A stretch of 64,000 nucleotides of DNA from Bog-756 sp963777665. Its GTDB lineage: Bacteria > Actinomycetota > Acidimicrobiia > Acidimicrobiales > RAAP-2. The stretch spans positions 558,001 through 622,000 of the forward strand of contig CAVZRJ010000001.1 in assembly GCA_963777665.1 (NCBI GenBank), read 5' to 3'. The position numbers and the translations under genes were made by a program. This document shows, one piece after another, positions 25,421-37,470 of the stretch. The notes beneath the pieces were generated by a model that was not told where the DNA came from, searched no databases, and worked only from the letters and a program-made list of their open reading frames with translations. Numbering within the stretch: position 1 is the stretch's first letter; every line of letters begins with the position of its first letter.

Positions 25421-26311
25421 TCATCCGAGCAGATCGGAGAGGGCGGACGCCAGTTTGGCGGGATCGTGAGCCCTCCCGTTCGGCCTGGCCAGGCGTGCGT
25501 CCACCACCGGGACCGGGCAGGGCCCGACCGCCATGGCAGCGCTGTCGCACAGCACCACGTCGACCACGATCCCGTGGTCGACCAGGGCGGCCACGTGCAT
25601 GGCCACGTCGTACGAGGCGGTCTCCGGCTCCTGGGGCCGGAGGTTGCAGACGTAGACCTTGGACGCCGGCGACCCCGCGATCCCCTCCCGGACCTCGGGA
25701 ACAGCCACCGCCGCCAGGACACTGGTGAACAGGGATCCGGGACCGAGGACGATCTGGTCGGCCCGGCGGAGCGCCTCGATCGCCTCGTCCGGTGCGCGGG
25801 GGTCGGACGGGACGAGTGAGACGTGGCGGATGTGGTCCGTGCCCATGACCGCGACCTGCCCGGCCACCGGGCCGCACTCGGTCTCCGCCTTCAGCACGAC
25901 CGGCTCGACGGTTGCCGGCAGCACTCGACCCCGCACCCCGAGGAGGCGGCACGCCTCGTCGAGCGCCTCCACCGGTCCGGCCGACCCTTCCATGAGTCCG
26001 GCCAGGATCAGGTTCCCCAGTGAGTGCCCGGCGAGCTCGTCGTCGGCGAACCGGACGTCGAAGGCCAGGGCCAGTGGCGATCCGGGCTCGGCCAGCGCCA
26101 CCAGGCACTTGCGGAGATCGCCAGGGGCGACGATGTGCAGCATTTCGCGCAGCCTGCCCGACGATCCTCCGTCGTCAGCAACCGACACGATGGCGGTCAC
26201 CTGCTCGGTGTAGGACCGGACGGCCCGCAGCGTGGCCGCGAGACCGTGGCCGCCGCCGATCGCCACCACCCGACGTCCGTTTGCTGTCGACGGCACTCCC
26301 CGCGGGCTCAC
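25421..26311 (-). CDS. yvcK: YvcK/CofD-like gluconeogenesis factor
   Basis: 296 aa, GTG start at 26311 overlapping the rapZ TGA (GTGA). The nucleotide-sugar-binding CofD-like fold is shown by 'VVAIGGGHGLAATLRAVRSY', 'VSVADDGGSSGRLREML', 'PPGDLR'-like 'APGDLRKCL', 'GHSLGNLILAGL', 'QIVLGPGSLFTSVL' and the conserved 'NLRPQEPET'. YvcK proteins bind UDP-sugars and link cell-wall precursor supply with central carbon metabolism. In Streptomyces and Mycobacterium whiA follows; here only about 120 bp separate it from gap. Confidence 0.92.
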   Translation of the reverse strand: MSPRGVPSTANGRRVVAIGGGHGLAATLRAVRSYTEQVTAIVSVADDGGSSGRLREMLHIVAPGDLRKCLVALAEPGSPLALAFDVRFADDELAGHSLGNLILAGLMEGSAGPVEALDEACRLLGVRGRVLPATVEPVVLKAETECGPVAGQVAVMGTDHIRHVSLVPSDPRAPDEAIEALRRADQIVLGPGSLFTSVLAAVAVPEVREGIAGSPASKVYVCNLRPQEPETASYDVAMHVAALVDHGIVVDVVLCDSAAMAVGPCPVPVVDARLARPNGRAHDPAKLASALSDLLG

Positions 26312-27159
26312 CGATCGACGTCCCGGTGGAACACCGTGGTGGTCAGCCCGTGCGCATCGAGACGCCGGGAGAGCTCTTCGGCCAGGACCACCGAACGGTG
26401 CCGGCCGCCCGTGCACCCCATGGCCACCGTCAGGTAGGACTTCCCCTCCTTGATGTAGGCGGGGATGAGCATGGTCAGCAGGTCGTCGAGCTTGGCCAGG
26501 AACTGGGCCGTCTCCGGCCGCTCCAGCACGAATTCCCGCACCTCGGGCTCGAGGCCGCTGTGCTGGCGGAGGGCCTCGTCCCAGTAGGGATTGGGGAGGA
26601 AGCGGCAGTCGAACATGAGGTCGACGTCGAGCGGCACGCCGTGCTTGAACCCGAACGACACGATGGAGGTGCCCATCGAGGTGCCCGACTTGTCGCCCCC
26701 GAAGACCTCGAAGAGCCGGGCGCGGAGCTGGTTGACGTTGAGCTCCCCGGTGTCGATCACCAGATCGGCGCGGTCCCGGAGGCTGCCCAGCAGCTGCCGC
26801 TCGTCGGCAATCGAGTCGACCACGCCGCGTGCGGCCTGGGGATGGCGCCGGCGGGTTCCCTCGAATCGCCGGATGAGCACGTCGTCCGCCGCGTCGAGGA
26901 AGAGGATCCGGACCCGGTTGCGACCCGCGACCAGGGAATCCACCGCCGGGAGCACGTCGTCGAGGTCGCCCCCGCCCCGACCCACCACGAAGGCAACCCG
27001 CTCCATCTCCGACCCGCTGCCGTCGACCAGCTCGGAGACCTTGGCGATGAGCGCGGAGGGCATGTTGTCGATGACGAACCATCCGAGGTCTTCGAGCGTC
27101 GCGCCCGCGGTCGAGCGACCCGCGCCGGACATGCCGGTCACCACCAGGTACTCGCTCAT
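26308..27159 (-). CDS. rapZ: RapZ (YvcJ) family P-loop nucleotidase
   Basis: 283 aa from MSEYLVVTG (27159). P-loop 'VVTGMSGAGRSTAGATLEDL' at the N-terminus, 'GWFVIDNMPSALI', middle 'RRRHPQAARG', and C-terminal 'VSFGFKHGVPLDVDLMFDCR' followed by 'IAIGCTGGRHRSV'-like 'VAMGCTGGRHRSVVLAEELS'. Binds nucleotides and, in enterobacteria, a regulatory RNA; the actinobacterial role is linked to yvcK. Ten bases downstream of uvrC. Confidence 0.93.
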   Translation of the reverse strand: MSEYLVVTGMSGAGRSTAGATLEDLGWFVIDNMPSALIAKVSELVDGSGSEMERVAFVVGRGGGDLDDVLPAVDSLVAGRNRVRILFLDAADDVLIRRFEGTRRRHPQAARGVVDSIADERQLLGSLRDRADLVIDTGELNVNQLRARLFEVFGGDKSGTSMGTSIVSFGFKHGVPLDVDLMFDCRFLPNPYWDEALRQHSGLEPEVREFVLERPETAQFLAKLDDLLTMLIPAYIKEGKSYLTVAMGCTGGRHRSVVLAEELSRRLDAHGLTTTVFHRDVDR

Positions 27160-27169
27160 CGGTCCACCC

Positions 27170-29113
27170 TCATCTCCCGGTCGGCTGTCGACCCGGTGAC
27201 AGCGGGGTGTGCAGCCGCTCGAACACCGCGGCACCCACATCCCCCGGCAACCACGATAGGCCCATCAACTCGTCGCGAGAGGCTTTTCGCAGCGCTGCGA
27301 GCCCTCCGAACTGCCCGACCAGACGGTTCCGCCGCTTGGGGCCGAGACCGCGCACGCCGTCGAGTGCGCCCACCGTCATCCGTTTGCCTCGCAGGGTGCG
27401 GTGGTACGAGATGGCGAACCGGTGGGCCTCGTCGCGGAGGCGCTGGAGCAGGTAGAGGCTCTCCGACTGCCGGGAGAGACGGATCGGCTGGGAGCTGCCC
27501 GGACGGTAGATCTCCTCGAAGCTCTTCGCCAACGCGGCGATCGGCACCCGATCGGCGAGCCCGAGCCGGTCGAGCACCCGCATCCCCGCGTGCAGCTGCC
27601 CCAACCCGCCATCGAGGAGGAGGAGCTGCGGGGGGTAGGCGAAGCGCCGTCTGGCCGTGGCCCGGGTCCCGGTCGCGCCCACGGGACCGTCGCCGTCGAC
27701 GGGTGTGTGCCCGGTCCGCTCAACGGAGCGCTCCTCCTCGAGCAGTGCCTCGAGCCGGCGGGTCAGCACCTCCTCCATCGCCGCGTAGTCGTCGTTCCCC
27801 TCGACCGATGCGACCCGGAAGTGCCGGTAGTCGCTCTTCTTCGGGAGCCCGTCCTCGAAGACGACCATCGAGCCGACGTAGTCGGTCCCCTGGAGGTGGC
27901 TCATGTCGTAGCACTCGATCCGGAGCGGGGCATCGGGCAGGTCGAGCTCCCGCTGGAGTGCCTCGAGGGCGCGGGACCGGCTGTTGTGATCGGCGGTCCG
28001 GTGGAGTCGGTGGCGCACGAAGGACTCGGTGGCATTGCGCTCCACCGTCTCGAGCAGGGCGCGCTTGGGTCCGCGGACCGGCACACGCACCGCCACCGGG
28101 CCCTCACGCCGATCGACCAGGTACGCCGAGACGGCATCCGCGTCGGCAGGGGTGGTGGGGACGAGGATCTGACGCGGCACCCCCGCCGGGGCGTCGGCGT
28201 AGAGGTCGACCAGGATGCGCGCGATGAGCTCCCCGGGGGTGAGGTCCTCGACCTTGTCCACGAAGAGCGCCGACCGGCCGACGACCTTGCCCGACCGAAC
28301 GTGGAAGACCTGGACCGCGGCCTCGAGCTCGTCCTCGGCGAGCCCCAGCACATCGAAGTCCTCCGGGCGGTCGAGCTCCATCTGACGCACCGCGTCGGCG
28401 GCCCGGATCGCGTCGAGCTTGTCCCGCAGCACCGTTGCCCGCTCGAACTCGAGCGCCGCCGACGCCTCGCGCATCTCCGCCTCGAGGCCGCGCTCGAGCG
28501 GAGCGGTGTCACCACTCAGGAACGCAGTCAGGTCGGCCACCAGCCGCGCGTACTCCTCGCGCCCGATGTAGCCCACGCAGGGTCCCGAGCAGCGTTCGAT
28601 GTGGTACAGCAGGCACGGGCGGCCGAGGCGCTCGTGGCGGCGGAACTTGGTGTCCGAGCAGGTGCGCACGGGGAACGAGCGGAGGAGCAGGTCGAGCGTC
28701 TCGCGGATGGCGCCGACGTTCGGATAGGGCCCGAAGTACCGGACCCCGCTCCGCTTCCGCCCGCGCACCACGGCCGGGCGTGGCCACTCGTCGTTGACCG
28801 TGAGGGCCAGCCACGGATAGCTCTTGTCGTCCTTGAGCCGGACGTTGTACCGGGGCTGGAACTCCTTGATCAGGTTGTGCTCGAGCAGCAGGGCCTCGGC
28901 CTCGGTGCCCACCACGACCCACTCCACGTGGTCGGCCTGAGCGACCATCTGGCCGGTACGGGGGGCCAGGTTGACCGGGTCCTGGAAGTAGGAGCTGATC
29001 CGCTGGCGCAGCGACTTGGCCTTGCCGACGTAGAGCACCCGCCCGTGACGGTCGACGAACTGGTACGACCCGGGGCCGTCGGGGACAGAGCCGGGGAGGG
29101 GTCGGGTTACCAC
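27170..29113 (-). CDS. uvrC: Excinuclease ABC subunit C
   Basis: 647 aa from GTG 29113 (VVTRPLPGSVPDGPGSYQF). It makes both incisions in nucleotide excision repair. Domains: N-terminal GIY-YIG nuclease ('GSYQFVDRHGRVLYVGKAKS'), Cys-containing 'PCLLYHIERCSGPCVGYI', UVR motif ('EMREASAALEFERATVLRDK'), RNase H-like C-terminal nuclease ('RIECYDMSHLQGTDYVGSMV', 'LLLLDGGLGQL') and the helix-hairpin-helix pair ('LDGVRGLGPKRRNRLVGQFG'). Divergent from nadA. A 215-bp intergenic region (29114-29328) contains TACACT at 29199-29204, a possible -10 box for nadA. Confidence 0.96.
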   Translation of the reverse strand: MVTRPLPGSVPDGPGSYQFVDRHGRVLYVGKAKSLRQRISSYFQDPVNLAPRTGQMVAQADHVEWVVVGTEAEALLLEHNLIKEFQPRYNVRLKDDKSYPWLALTVNDEWPRPAVVRGRKRSGVRYFGPYPNVGAIRETLDLLLRSFPVRTCSDTKFRRHERLGRPCLLYHIERCSGPCVGYIGREEYARLVADLTAFLSGDTAPLERGLEAEMREASAALEFERATVLRDKLDAIRAADAVRQMELDRPEDFDVLGLAEDELEAAVQVFHVRSGKVVGRSALFVDKVEDLTPGELIARILVDLYADAPAGVPRQILVPTTPADADAVSAYLVDRREGPVAVRVPVRGPKRALLETVERNATESFVRHRLHRTADHNSRSRALEALQRELDLPDAPLRIECYDMSHLQGTDYVGSMVVFEDGLPKKSDYRHFRVASVEGNDDYAAMEEVLTRRLEALLEEERSVERTGHTPVDGDGPVGATGTRATARRRFAYPPQLLLLDGGLGQLHAGMRVLDRLGLADRVPIAALAKSFEEIYRPGSSQPIRLSRQSESLYLLQRLRDEAHRFAISYHRTLRGKRMTVGALDGVRGLGPKRRNRLVGQFGGLAALRKASRDELMGLSWLPGDVGAAVFERLHTPLSPGRQPTGR

Positions 29114-29328
29114 GGCACCAGTGTGCCGTGCCCGCCGCGCATCCCGGGTCGCCGGGCGGCCGGGCGGCCGGCCACGTACGTCACGGGCTCCTGCGCAGTA
29201 CACTGACGGCACGCCGGCCTGGCTTCCGGTGACATCTACCGCTCCGGGGCCGACATCCCCGCGGATGGGCGACCAGGCTGTCCCCGCCGGCCACGACCGG
29301 AGCGCCTCCCCAAGGAGGTCAGACCCAT

Positions 29329-30444
29329 ATGCTCCGCCTGCAGCAGGCCCTGCCCGACCGGTACGCGTCGGCCGGGCCCGACGACCTGTCCACCTGGATC
29401 CGCGACGCCAAGGCTGCCCTCGGTTCCCGACTCATCATCCTCGGCCACCACTACCAACGGGACGAGGTGATGACCTGGGCCGACGCCAGAGGGGACTCAT
29501 TCGGGCTCTCCCGGATCGCCGCCACCCACACGAAGGCCCAGTACGTGGTCTTCTGCGGGGTCCATTTCATGGCGGAATCGGCCGACATCCTGACCGCCGA
29601 GCACCAGCAGGTGCTCCTGCCCGATCTCAACGCGGGCTGCTCGATGGCCGACATGGCCGACATCGACTCCGTGGAGGACGCCTGGGAGACCCTGGCCGCG
29701 GTCACCGACATCGAATCGATGGTGCCGGTCACCTACATGAACTCCTCCGCTGCACTCAAGGCGTTCGTCGGGCGACACGGGGGCGTGGTCTGCACCTCGT
29801 CCAACGCCCGGGCCGTCTTGACCTGGGCCCTCGGGGCCGATGGGGCGGGACCGGGCCAGGGCGATCAGGTGCTGTTCTTTCCCGACCAGCACCTCGGACG
29901 GAACACCGGCTACGACCTCGGCTACGTCGAGGACGACATGGCCGTGTGGAACCCGCGTCTCGACAACGGCGGGCTCGATGACGGGACGCTCAAGAGCGCC
30001 ACGCTGCTGCTCTGGAAGGGCCACTGCTCGGTACACCAGCGCTTCCGCCCCCAGCACGTCGCCGCGTTCCGGCAGATGCACCCTGAGGGCATCGTGGTGG
30101 TCCACCCCGAATGTGCCCACGATGTGGTCGAGGTCGCCGACCAGGTCGGCTCGACCGACTACATCATCCGGGCCGTCGACGAGGCGCCGCCCGGCTCGGT
30201 GCTCGGGATCGGAACCGAGATCCACCTCGTACACCGTCTGGACGCCGACAACCCGGACAAGACGGTGGTCTCGCTCGATCCCCTGGTGTGCCCGTGCTCC
30301 ACGATGTTCCGGATCGACGCCGCCCATCTGGCCTGGGTTCTCGAGGGCCTGGTCGAGGGAGAGGTGCACAACCGGATCACGGTCGACGAGGAGACTGCCG
30401 TCTGGGCACGGGTGGCCCTGGAGCGCATGCTGGCCACCGTCTGA
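29329..30444 (+). CDS. nadA: Quinolinate synthase A
   Basis: 371 aa; condenses iminoaspartate with dihydroxyacetone phosphate to quinolinate in de novo NAD synthesis, using a [4Fe-4S] cluster. The three cluster Cys are in 'VVFCGVHFMAESADIL', 'VVCTSSNA' and 'VCPCSTMF'; 'IILGHHYQRDEVM' and 'VPVTYMNSSAALKAFVG' are family signatures. A strong AAGGAGG ribosome-binding site precedes ATG 29329. nadB and nadC are not in the window. Its stop codon lies within the convergent terminator shared with uvrA. Confidence 0.95.
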   Translation: MLRLQQALPDRYASAGPDDLSTWIRDAKAALGSRLIILGHHYQRDEVMTWADARGDSFGLSRIAATHTKAQYVVFCGVHFMAESADILTAEHQQVLLPDLNAGCSMADMADIDSVEDAWETLAAVTDIESMVPVTYMNSSAALKAFVGRHGGVVCTSSNARAVLTWALGADGAGPGQGDQVLFFPDQHLGRNTGYDLGYVEDDMAVWNPRLDNGGLDDGTLKSATLLLWKGHCSVHQRFRPQHVAAFRQMHPEGIVVVHPECAHDVVEVADQVGSTDYIIRAVDEAPPGSVLGIGTEIHLVHRLDADNPDKTVVSLDPLVCPCSTMFRIDAAHLAWVLEGLVEGEVHNRITVDEETAVWARVALERMLATV

Positions 30445-30467
30445 ACCCCGGCCAGTCCGGTCGGGGT

Positions 30468-30470
<3 letters not shown>
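30442..30470. terminator. Bidirectional hairpin containing both stop codons of nadA and uvrA
   Basis: TGAACCCCG (30442-30450) and CGGGGTTCA (30462-30470) form a perfect 9-bp stem with an 11-base loop. The left TGA is the nadA stop, and the right TCA is the uvrA stop read on the minus strand. No U-run is obvious, as is common in high-GC actinobacteria. Confidence 0.7.
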
Positions 30471-33641
<3,171 letters not shown>

Positions 33642-33700
33642 GGCGGTGAGGATACCGGTGCCCGGACGGGCCTCTCGCGGTCGGCCGGCGCCCCGGCCGG

Positions 33701-35845
33701 TCAGCCGGCGCTGGGCACCTCGACGTCGGCGGTGTCCCCGACCAGGAGGGCCGAGCCGTCCACCGGGTCCCTCGCCAGCAGCGCCCGCAGTTCGGCGGCC
33801 TCGTCCCGGATGAGGGCCGCCTCCTCGAAGCGGAGCTCCTCGGCGGCCGTCGCCATCTCGGCCTCGAGCCGGTGGATCAGGCGCGAGAGCTCGTCCGGGT
33901 CCGGGCCGAGCGCACTGACCATCCCGGCGGCCGCCGCCCGCGGATCGACACCGGTGCGCTGACCACCCCTCCTCCGTTTTCCGGCCCGACCCCGCCCACT
34001 GCTGCCCGGGACCGCACCGGGTATGGCTCCCCCATCGGCGAAGGACTCACCCCGCACCCGCTCCAGGATGTCGGTGACCGCCTTGGTGATGGACTGCGGA
34101 TCGATGCCGTGGGCCTCGTTGTAGGCGACCTGGCGCTCCCGGCGGCGCTCGGTCTCACCGATGGCGGCCTTCATCGAGTCGGTGAGCGTGTCGGCGTACA
34201 TGACCACCCGGCCGTGCACGTTGCGGGCCGCCCGGCCCATGGTCTGGATGAGCGAGGAGGCCGACCGGAGGAACCCCTCCTTGTCGGCGTCGAGGATGGC
34301 CACGAGGGCCACTTCCGGCAGGTCGAGGCCCTCCCGGAGCAGGTTGATCCCGACGATCACGTCGAAGAGCCCGAGCCGGAACTCGCGGAGCAGCTCGACC
34401 CGGGCCATGGTGTCCACGTCGGAGTGCAGGTACTGCACCCGCACCCCCTGCTCTGCGAGGTAGTCGGTGAGGTCCTCGGCCATCTTCTTGGTCAGCGTGG
34501 TCACGAGGACCCGGTAGCCGGCGCCCACGGTGGCGTCGATCCGCTCGCGCAGGTCGTCGATCTGGCCGGTGGTGGGCCGGATGTCCACCTCGGGATCCAC
34601 GAGGCCGGTCGGGCGGATGACCTGCTCGACCACGTTGGCGCTGTGCTCGAACTCCCACGGGCCCGGGGTCGCCGACAAGAGGATCGTCTGGCCGGTCCGC
34701 TCGAGGAACTCCTCGAAGCGCAGCGGCCGGTTGTCCACGGCCGAGGGGAGCCGGAACCCGTGGTCGACCAGGGTCTCCTTGCGTGAGCGGTCGCCCGCGA
34801 ACTGCCCGCGCAGCTGGGGGACGGCCACGTGGCTCTCGTCGAGGACCACCAGGAAGTCCTTGGGGAAGAAGTCCAGCAGGGTGTACGGAGCCTCCCCGGG
34901 GGCCCGACCGTCGAGGTGGCGGCTGTAGTTCTCGATCCCGCTGCACACGCCGGTCTCGGCCAGCATCTCGAGGTCGTACTCGGTGCGCATCCGGAGCCGC
35001 TGCGCCTCGAGCAGCTTGCCCTCGGCCTGCAGCTCTGCGAGGCGGACGCGCAGCTCCCCCTCGATGCCGAGGATGGCCGTCCGCAGCCGCTCCTCGCCGG
35101 CCCCGTAGTGGGTGTTGGCGAAGACGACCAGATCCTCGAGGTCGTCGCCGATCTCCCCGGTCAGCACGTCGAACGGGCGGATCCGCTCCACCGTGTCCCC
35201 GAAGAACTCGACCCGCACGGCGCGGCTCTCGTAGGCAGGGTGGATCTCGACCGTGTCCCCGTGGGCCCGGAACTGGCCGCGCTGGAGCGTCACGTCGTTC
35301 CGCGAGTACTGGAGGTCGACCAGGCGCCGGAGGAGGTCCCGCTGCTCGCGGACGTCCCCTGGGCGCAGGGCGACGATCCGGTCGCGGTACTCGTCGGGCG
35401 AGCCGAGGCCGTAGATGCAGGAGACCGAGGCGACCACGATGGTGTCCGGGCGCAGGAGCAGCGACGACGTCGACGCGTGTCGGAGACGGTCGATCTCGTC
35501 GTTGATCGAGGAGTCCTTTTCGATGTAGGTGTCGGAGGAGGGGACGTACGCCTCGGGCTGGTAGTAGTCGTAATAGGAGACGAAGTACTCGACCCGGTTG
35601 CGGGGGAAGAATTCCTTGAGCTCGGCGGCCAGCTGGGCGGCAAGCGACTTGTTGGGCTCGATGATCAGGGTCGGCCGCTGCGCGGCCTCGATGGTCCAGG
35701 CGATGGTCGCCGTCTTTCCGGATCCGGTGATCCCGAGCAGGGTCTGGTAGCGGTCGCCCCGCTCGAGACCCTCGACCAGCCCGGCGATGGCCTCGGGCTG
35801 GTCCCCGGCGGGCCGGAACGGGGTGACGACCTCGAAGCGCGGCAT
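33701..35845 (-). CDS. uvrB: Excinuclease ABC subunit B
   Basis: 714 aa from MPRFEVVTPF (35845); the frame extends upstream without homology. Superfamily 2 helicase that verifies damage and recruits UvrC. Motifs: Walker A 'TLLGITGSGKTATIAWTIEA', beta-hairpin region 'YFVSYYDYYQPEAYVPSSDT', DEAD-like 'VVLDESHV', 'VLVTTLTKKMAEDLTDYL', 'GLFDVIVGINLLREGLDLPE' and a C-terminal UVR domain ('ELSRLIHRLEAEMATAAEEL') that pairs with UvrC. A Gly/Arg linker and a 30-residue extension follow. coaE lies upstream, as in mycobacteria. Confidence 0.96.
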   Translation of the reverse strand: MPRFEVVTPFRPAGDQPEAIAGLVEGLERGDRYQTLLGITGSGKTATIAWTIEAAQRPTLIIEPNKSLAAQLAAELKEFFPRNRVEYFVSYYDYYQPEAYVPSSDTYIEKDSSINDEIDRLRHASTSSLLLRPDTIVVASVSCIYGLGSPDEYRDRIVALRPGDVREQRDLLRRLVDLQYSRNDVTLQRGQFRAHGDTVEIHPAYESRAVRVEFFGDTVERIRPFDVLTGEIGDDLEDLVVFANTHYGAGEERLRTAILGIEGELRVRLAELQAEGKLLEAQRLRMRTEYDLEMLAETGVCSGIENYSRHLDGRAPGEAPYTLLDFFPKDFLVVLDESHVAVPQLRGQFAGDRSRKETLVDHGFRLPSAVDNRPLRFEEFLERTGQTILLSATPGPWEFEHSANVVEQVIRPTGLVDPEVDIRPTTGQIDDLRERIDATVGAGYRVLVTTLTKKMAEDLTDYLAEQGVRVQYLHSDVDTMARVELLREFRLGLFDVIVGINLLREGLDLPEVALVAILDADKEGFLRSASSLIQTMGRAARNVHGRVVMYADTLTDSMKAAIGETERRRERQVAYNEAHGIDPQSITKAVTDILERVRGESFADGGAIPGAVPGSSGRGRAGKRRRGGQRTGVDPRAAAAGMVSALGPDPDELSRLIHRLEAEMATAAEELRFEEAALIRDEAAELRALLARDPVDGSALLVGDTADVEVPSAG

Positions 35846-35897
35846 GGAGTCGATCGTACCGGTCGGGTGTCTCGGCGACGCCGGCCGGATGGACCGG

Positions 35898-36527
35898 TCA
35901 GCCGTCCGTCCGGTCGTCCGCGTCCAGGCGTCGCAATTCCAGGATCTCCTCCCAGACCCGGTCCACCTCACGTTGCAAGTGCCCGGCGTCGCCCGAATTG
36001 TCGACCACCAGGTCGGCACCCTCCAGTCGGGAGGCCCGATCGGGTTGGGAGGCCATCCGGGCGCGGGCGTCCTCCTCCGACATGCCCCGCTGGGCGATCA
36101 GCCGCTCGAGGGCGAGCTCCGACGGTGCGTCGACCACGATGACCGCGGCCAGCGAGAGCATCTCGCGGTGGACGGCCTTGAGCAGGGGGATGTCCATGAC
36201 CACGACGCGGTCGCTGCCTGCGTAGGCGTCCCGCTGCGCGAGCATTGCGACCCCGACCGCCGGATGGACGATGGCGTTGAGATCAGCCAGCTCCTCGGGG
36301 TGCCCGAAGACCAGCGCGGCCAGCGCGGGCCGGTCGATCCTCCCCTCCGGGTCCAGGATCTGACGGCCGAACCGGTCCACCAGCGCCTGGTGGGCGTCGG
36401 CACCGGGTTCGACGACCTCGCGGGCCACCCGGTCCGCGTCGACCAGGGCCGCGCCGTGAGCCACCAGGAGACCGGCCACGGTCGACTTGCCGGCACCGAT
36501 GTTCCCGGTCAGCCCGACCGCGAGCAA
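35898..36527 (-). CDS. coaE: Dephospho-CoA kinase
   Basis: 209 aa. Phosphorylates the ribose 3'-OH of dephospho-CoA, the last step of CoA synthesis. P-loop 'VGLTGNIGAGKSTVAGLL' (residues 4-21), 'GAALVDADRVAREVVEPG', 'RIDRPALAALVFGHPEEL' with the HP motif ('IVHPAV'), 'VVVMDIPLL' and lid 'RLIAQRGMSEEDARARMASQ'. Located between uvrB and a methyltransferase, all leftward. Confidence 0.95.
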   Translation of the reverse strand: MLAVGLTGNIGAGKSTVAGLLVAHGAALVDADRVAREVVEPGADAHQALVDRFGRQILDPEGRIDRPALAALVFGHPEELADLNAIVHPAVGVAMLAQRDAYAGSDRVVVMDIPLLKAVHREMLSLAAVIVVDAPSELALERLIAQRGMSEEDARARMASQPDRASRLEGADLVVDNSGDAGHLQREVDRVWEEILELRRLDADDRTDG

Positions 36528-36541
36528 GCCCGGACTGCCGT

Positions 36542-37366
36542 TCAGACCGCCCGCCGCGGCCGTGAGGCCGTGGCGAACAGGACCATCGTGGTCGGGTCCA
36601 GCTCGTCGGTGACGAAGAAGTCGTCGGCGGTGATCCCGGTCGACCCGCCGGAGTCGCCGCGGGCGATGACCTTGTAGGCGAGCGGCAGGACCCGGGTGTA
36701 GATCCCCACATACCAGGCACGGGGGATCCGGTGGCGGAGGTCGAGGACGTCGAGCCGCAGCACCTTGTTGGCCCGGACCCGCCTGGCGACAAAGTCGGCC
36801 TTCACGTGCGGCACGGCGTCGAGACCCTGGACCCGGACGTCGTGGAAGTGCCGCCCGAGGAGCTCACGGAGCTCGTCGGGATCGAACAGATGGACGTGGA
36901 ACGGGTTCTCGAAGTCGGCCGGCGCGTTGGGCGTGAGGAAGAACGCGGTCCCGTCGTCGGTCAGCACGCGGGCCAGCTCCCGCACGTGGCCCTCGGGGCG
37001 GTCGAAATGCTCGATGAGGTGGGACGAGCACGCCCAGGCCATGGATCCCCGGGCGATGCCGAGCGCGAGGGCATTCATCTGGGCCACCACGAGCCCCGCG
37101 CCGGACCAGCGTCGACGGGCCGTCCGAGCAGCGTCCGCGCTGTAGTCGACGCCGACCACCGACCGGTCCTCGGCGAGGAACCGGGCCGACTCGAACCCCT
37201 GGCCGCACCCCACGTCGAGCACCGTGCCCCCTCCGAGGCGTTCGATCACGGTCCGGTAGCCGGCGGCGTGCAGGGCGAGCAACGAGTCGGGGGTCACCCC
37301 TTCCAGTGGCCGTTCACCGGTGAGGCGGCGACCGGTCCGGTCGCCTGCGGTCGCCCGCCCGCTCAT
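36542..37366 (-). CDS. Class I SAM-dependent methyltransferase
   Basis: 274 aa. SAM motif I 'GTVLDVGCGQGFESARFLAE', acidic motif II 'VVGVDYSADAARTARRRW', and the post-II 'IEHFDRPEGHVRELARVLTD' plus 'GTAFFLTPNAP' typical of Methyltransf_11 enzymes acting on lipids, glycans or small molecules. The C-terminal half ('AWYVGIYTRVLPLAYKVIAR') is not diagnostic. It lies 14 bp upstream of coaE and divergent from aftD, so a role in the cell-surface glycan cluster is possible but unproven. Confidence 0.82.
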   Translation of the reverse strand: MSGRATAGDRTGRRLTGERPLEGVTPDSLLALHAAGYRTVIERLGGGTVLDVGCGQGFESARFLAEDRSVVGVDYSADAARTARRRWSGAGLVVAQMNALALGIARGSMAWACSSHLIEHFDRPEGHVRELARVLTDDGTAFFLTPNAPADFENPFHVHLFDPDELRELLGRHFHDVRVQGLDAVPHVKADFVARRVRANKVLRLDVLDLRHRIPRAWYVGIYTRVLPLAYKVIARGDSGGSTGITADDFFVTDELDPTTMVLFATASRPRRAV

Positions 37367-37450
37367 CTGGCGCCACGCATCTGGTCCTGGGTCATCTGGC
37401 TCCCGTCCGGGAGTCGGGCGCGCGGTGATGCCGTCCCGACCGTGCAGTTG

Positions 37451-37470
37451 TTTACACTACCGAGCACTCG
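37451..37470 (+). promoter_or_regulatory. Possible -10 box for aftD, short or absent leader
   Basis: TTTACACT at 37451-37458 resembles an actinobacterial -10 element (TANNNT) and sits 12 bases before the GTG chosen as the aftD start, so transcription would begin at or just before the start codon (leaderless mRNA). No clear -35 is visible. Confidence 0.35.
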
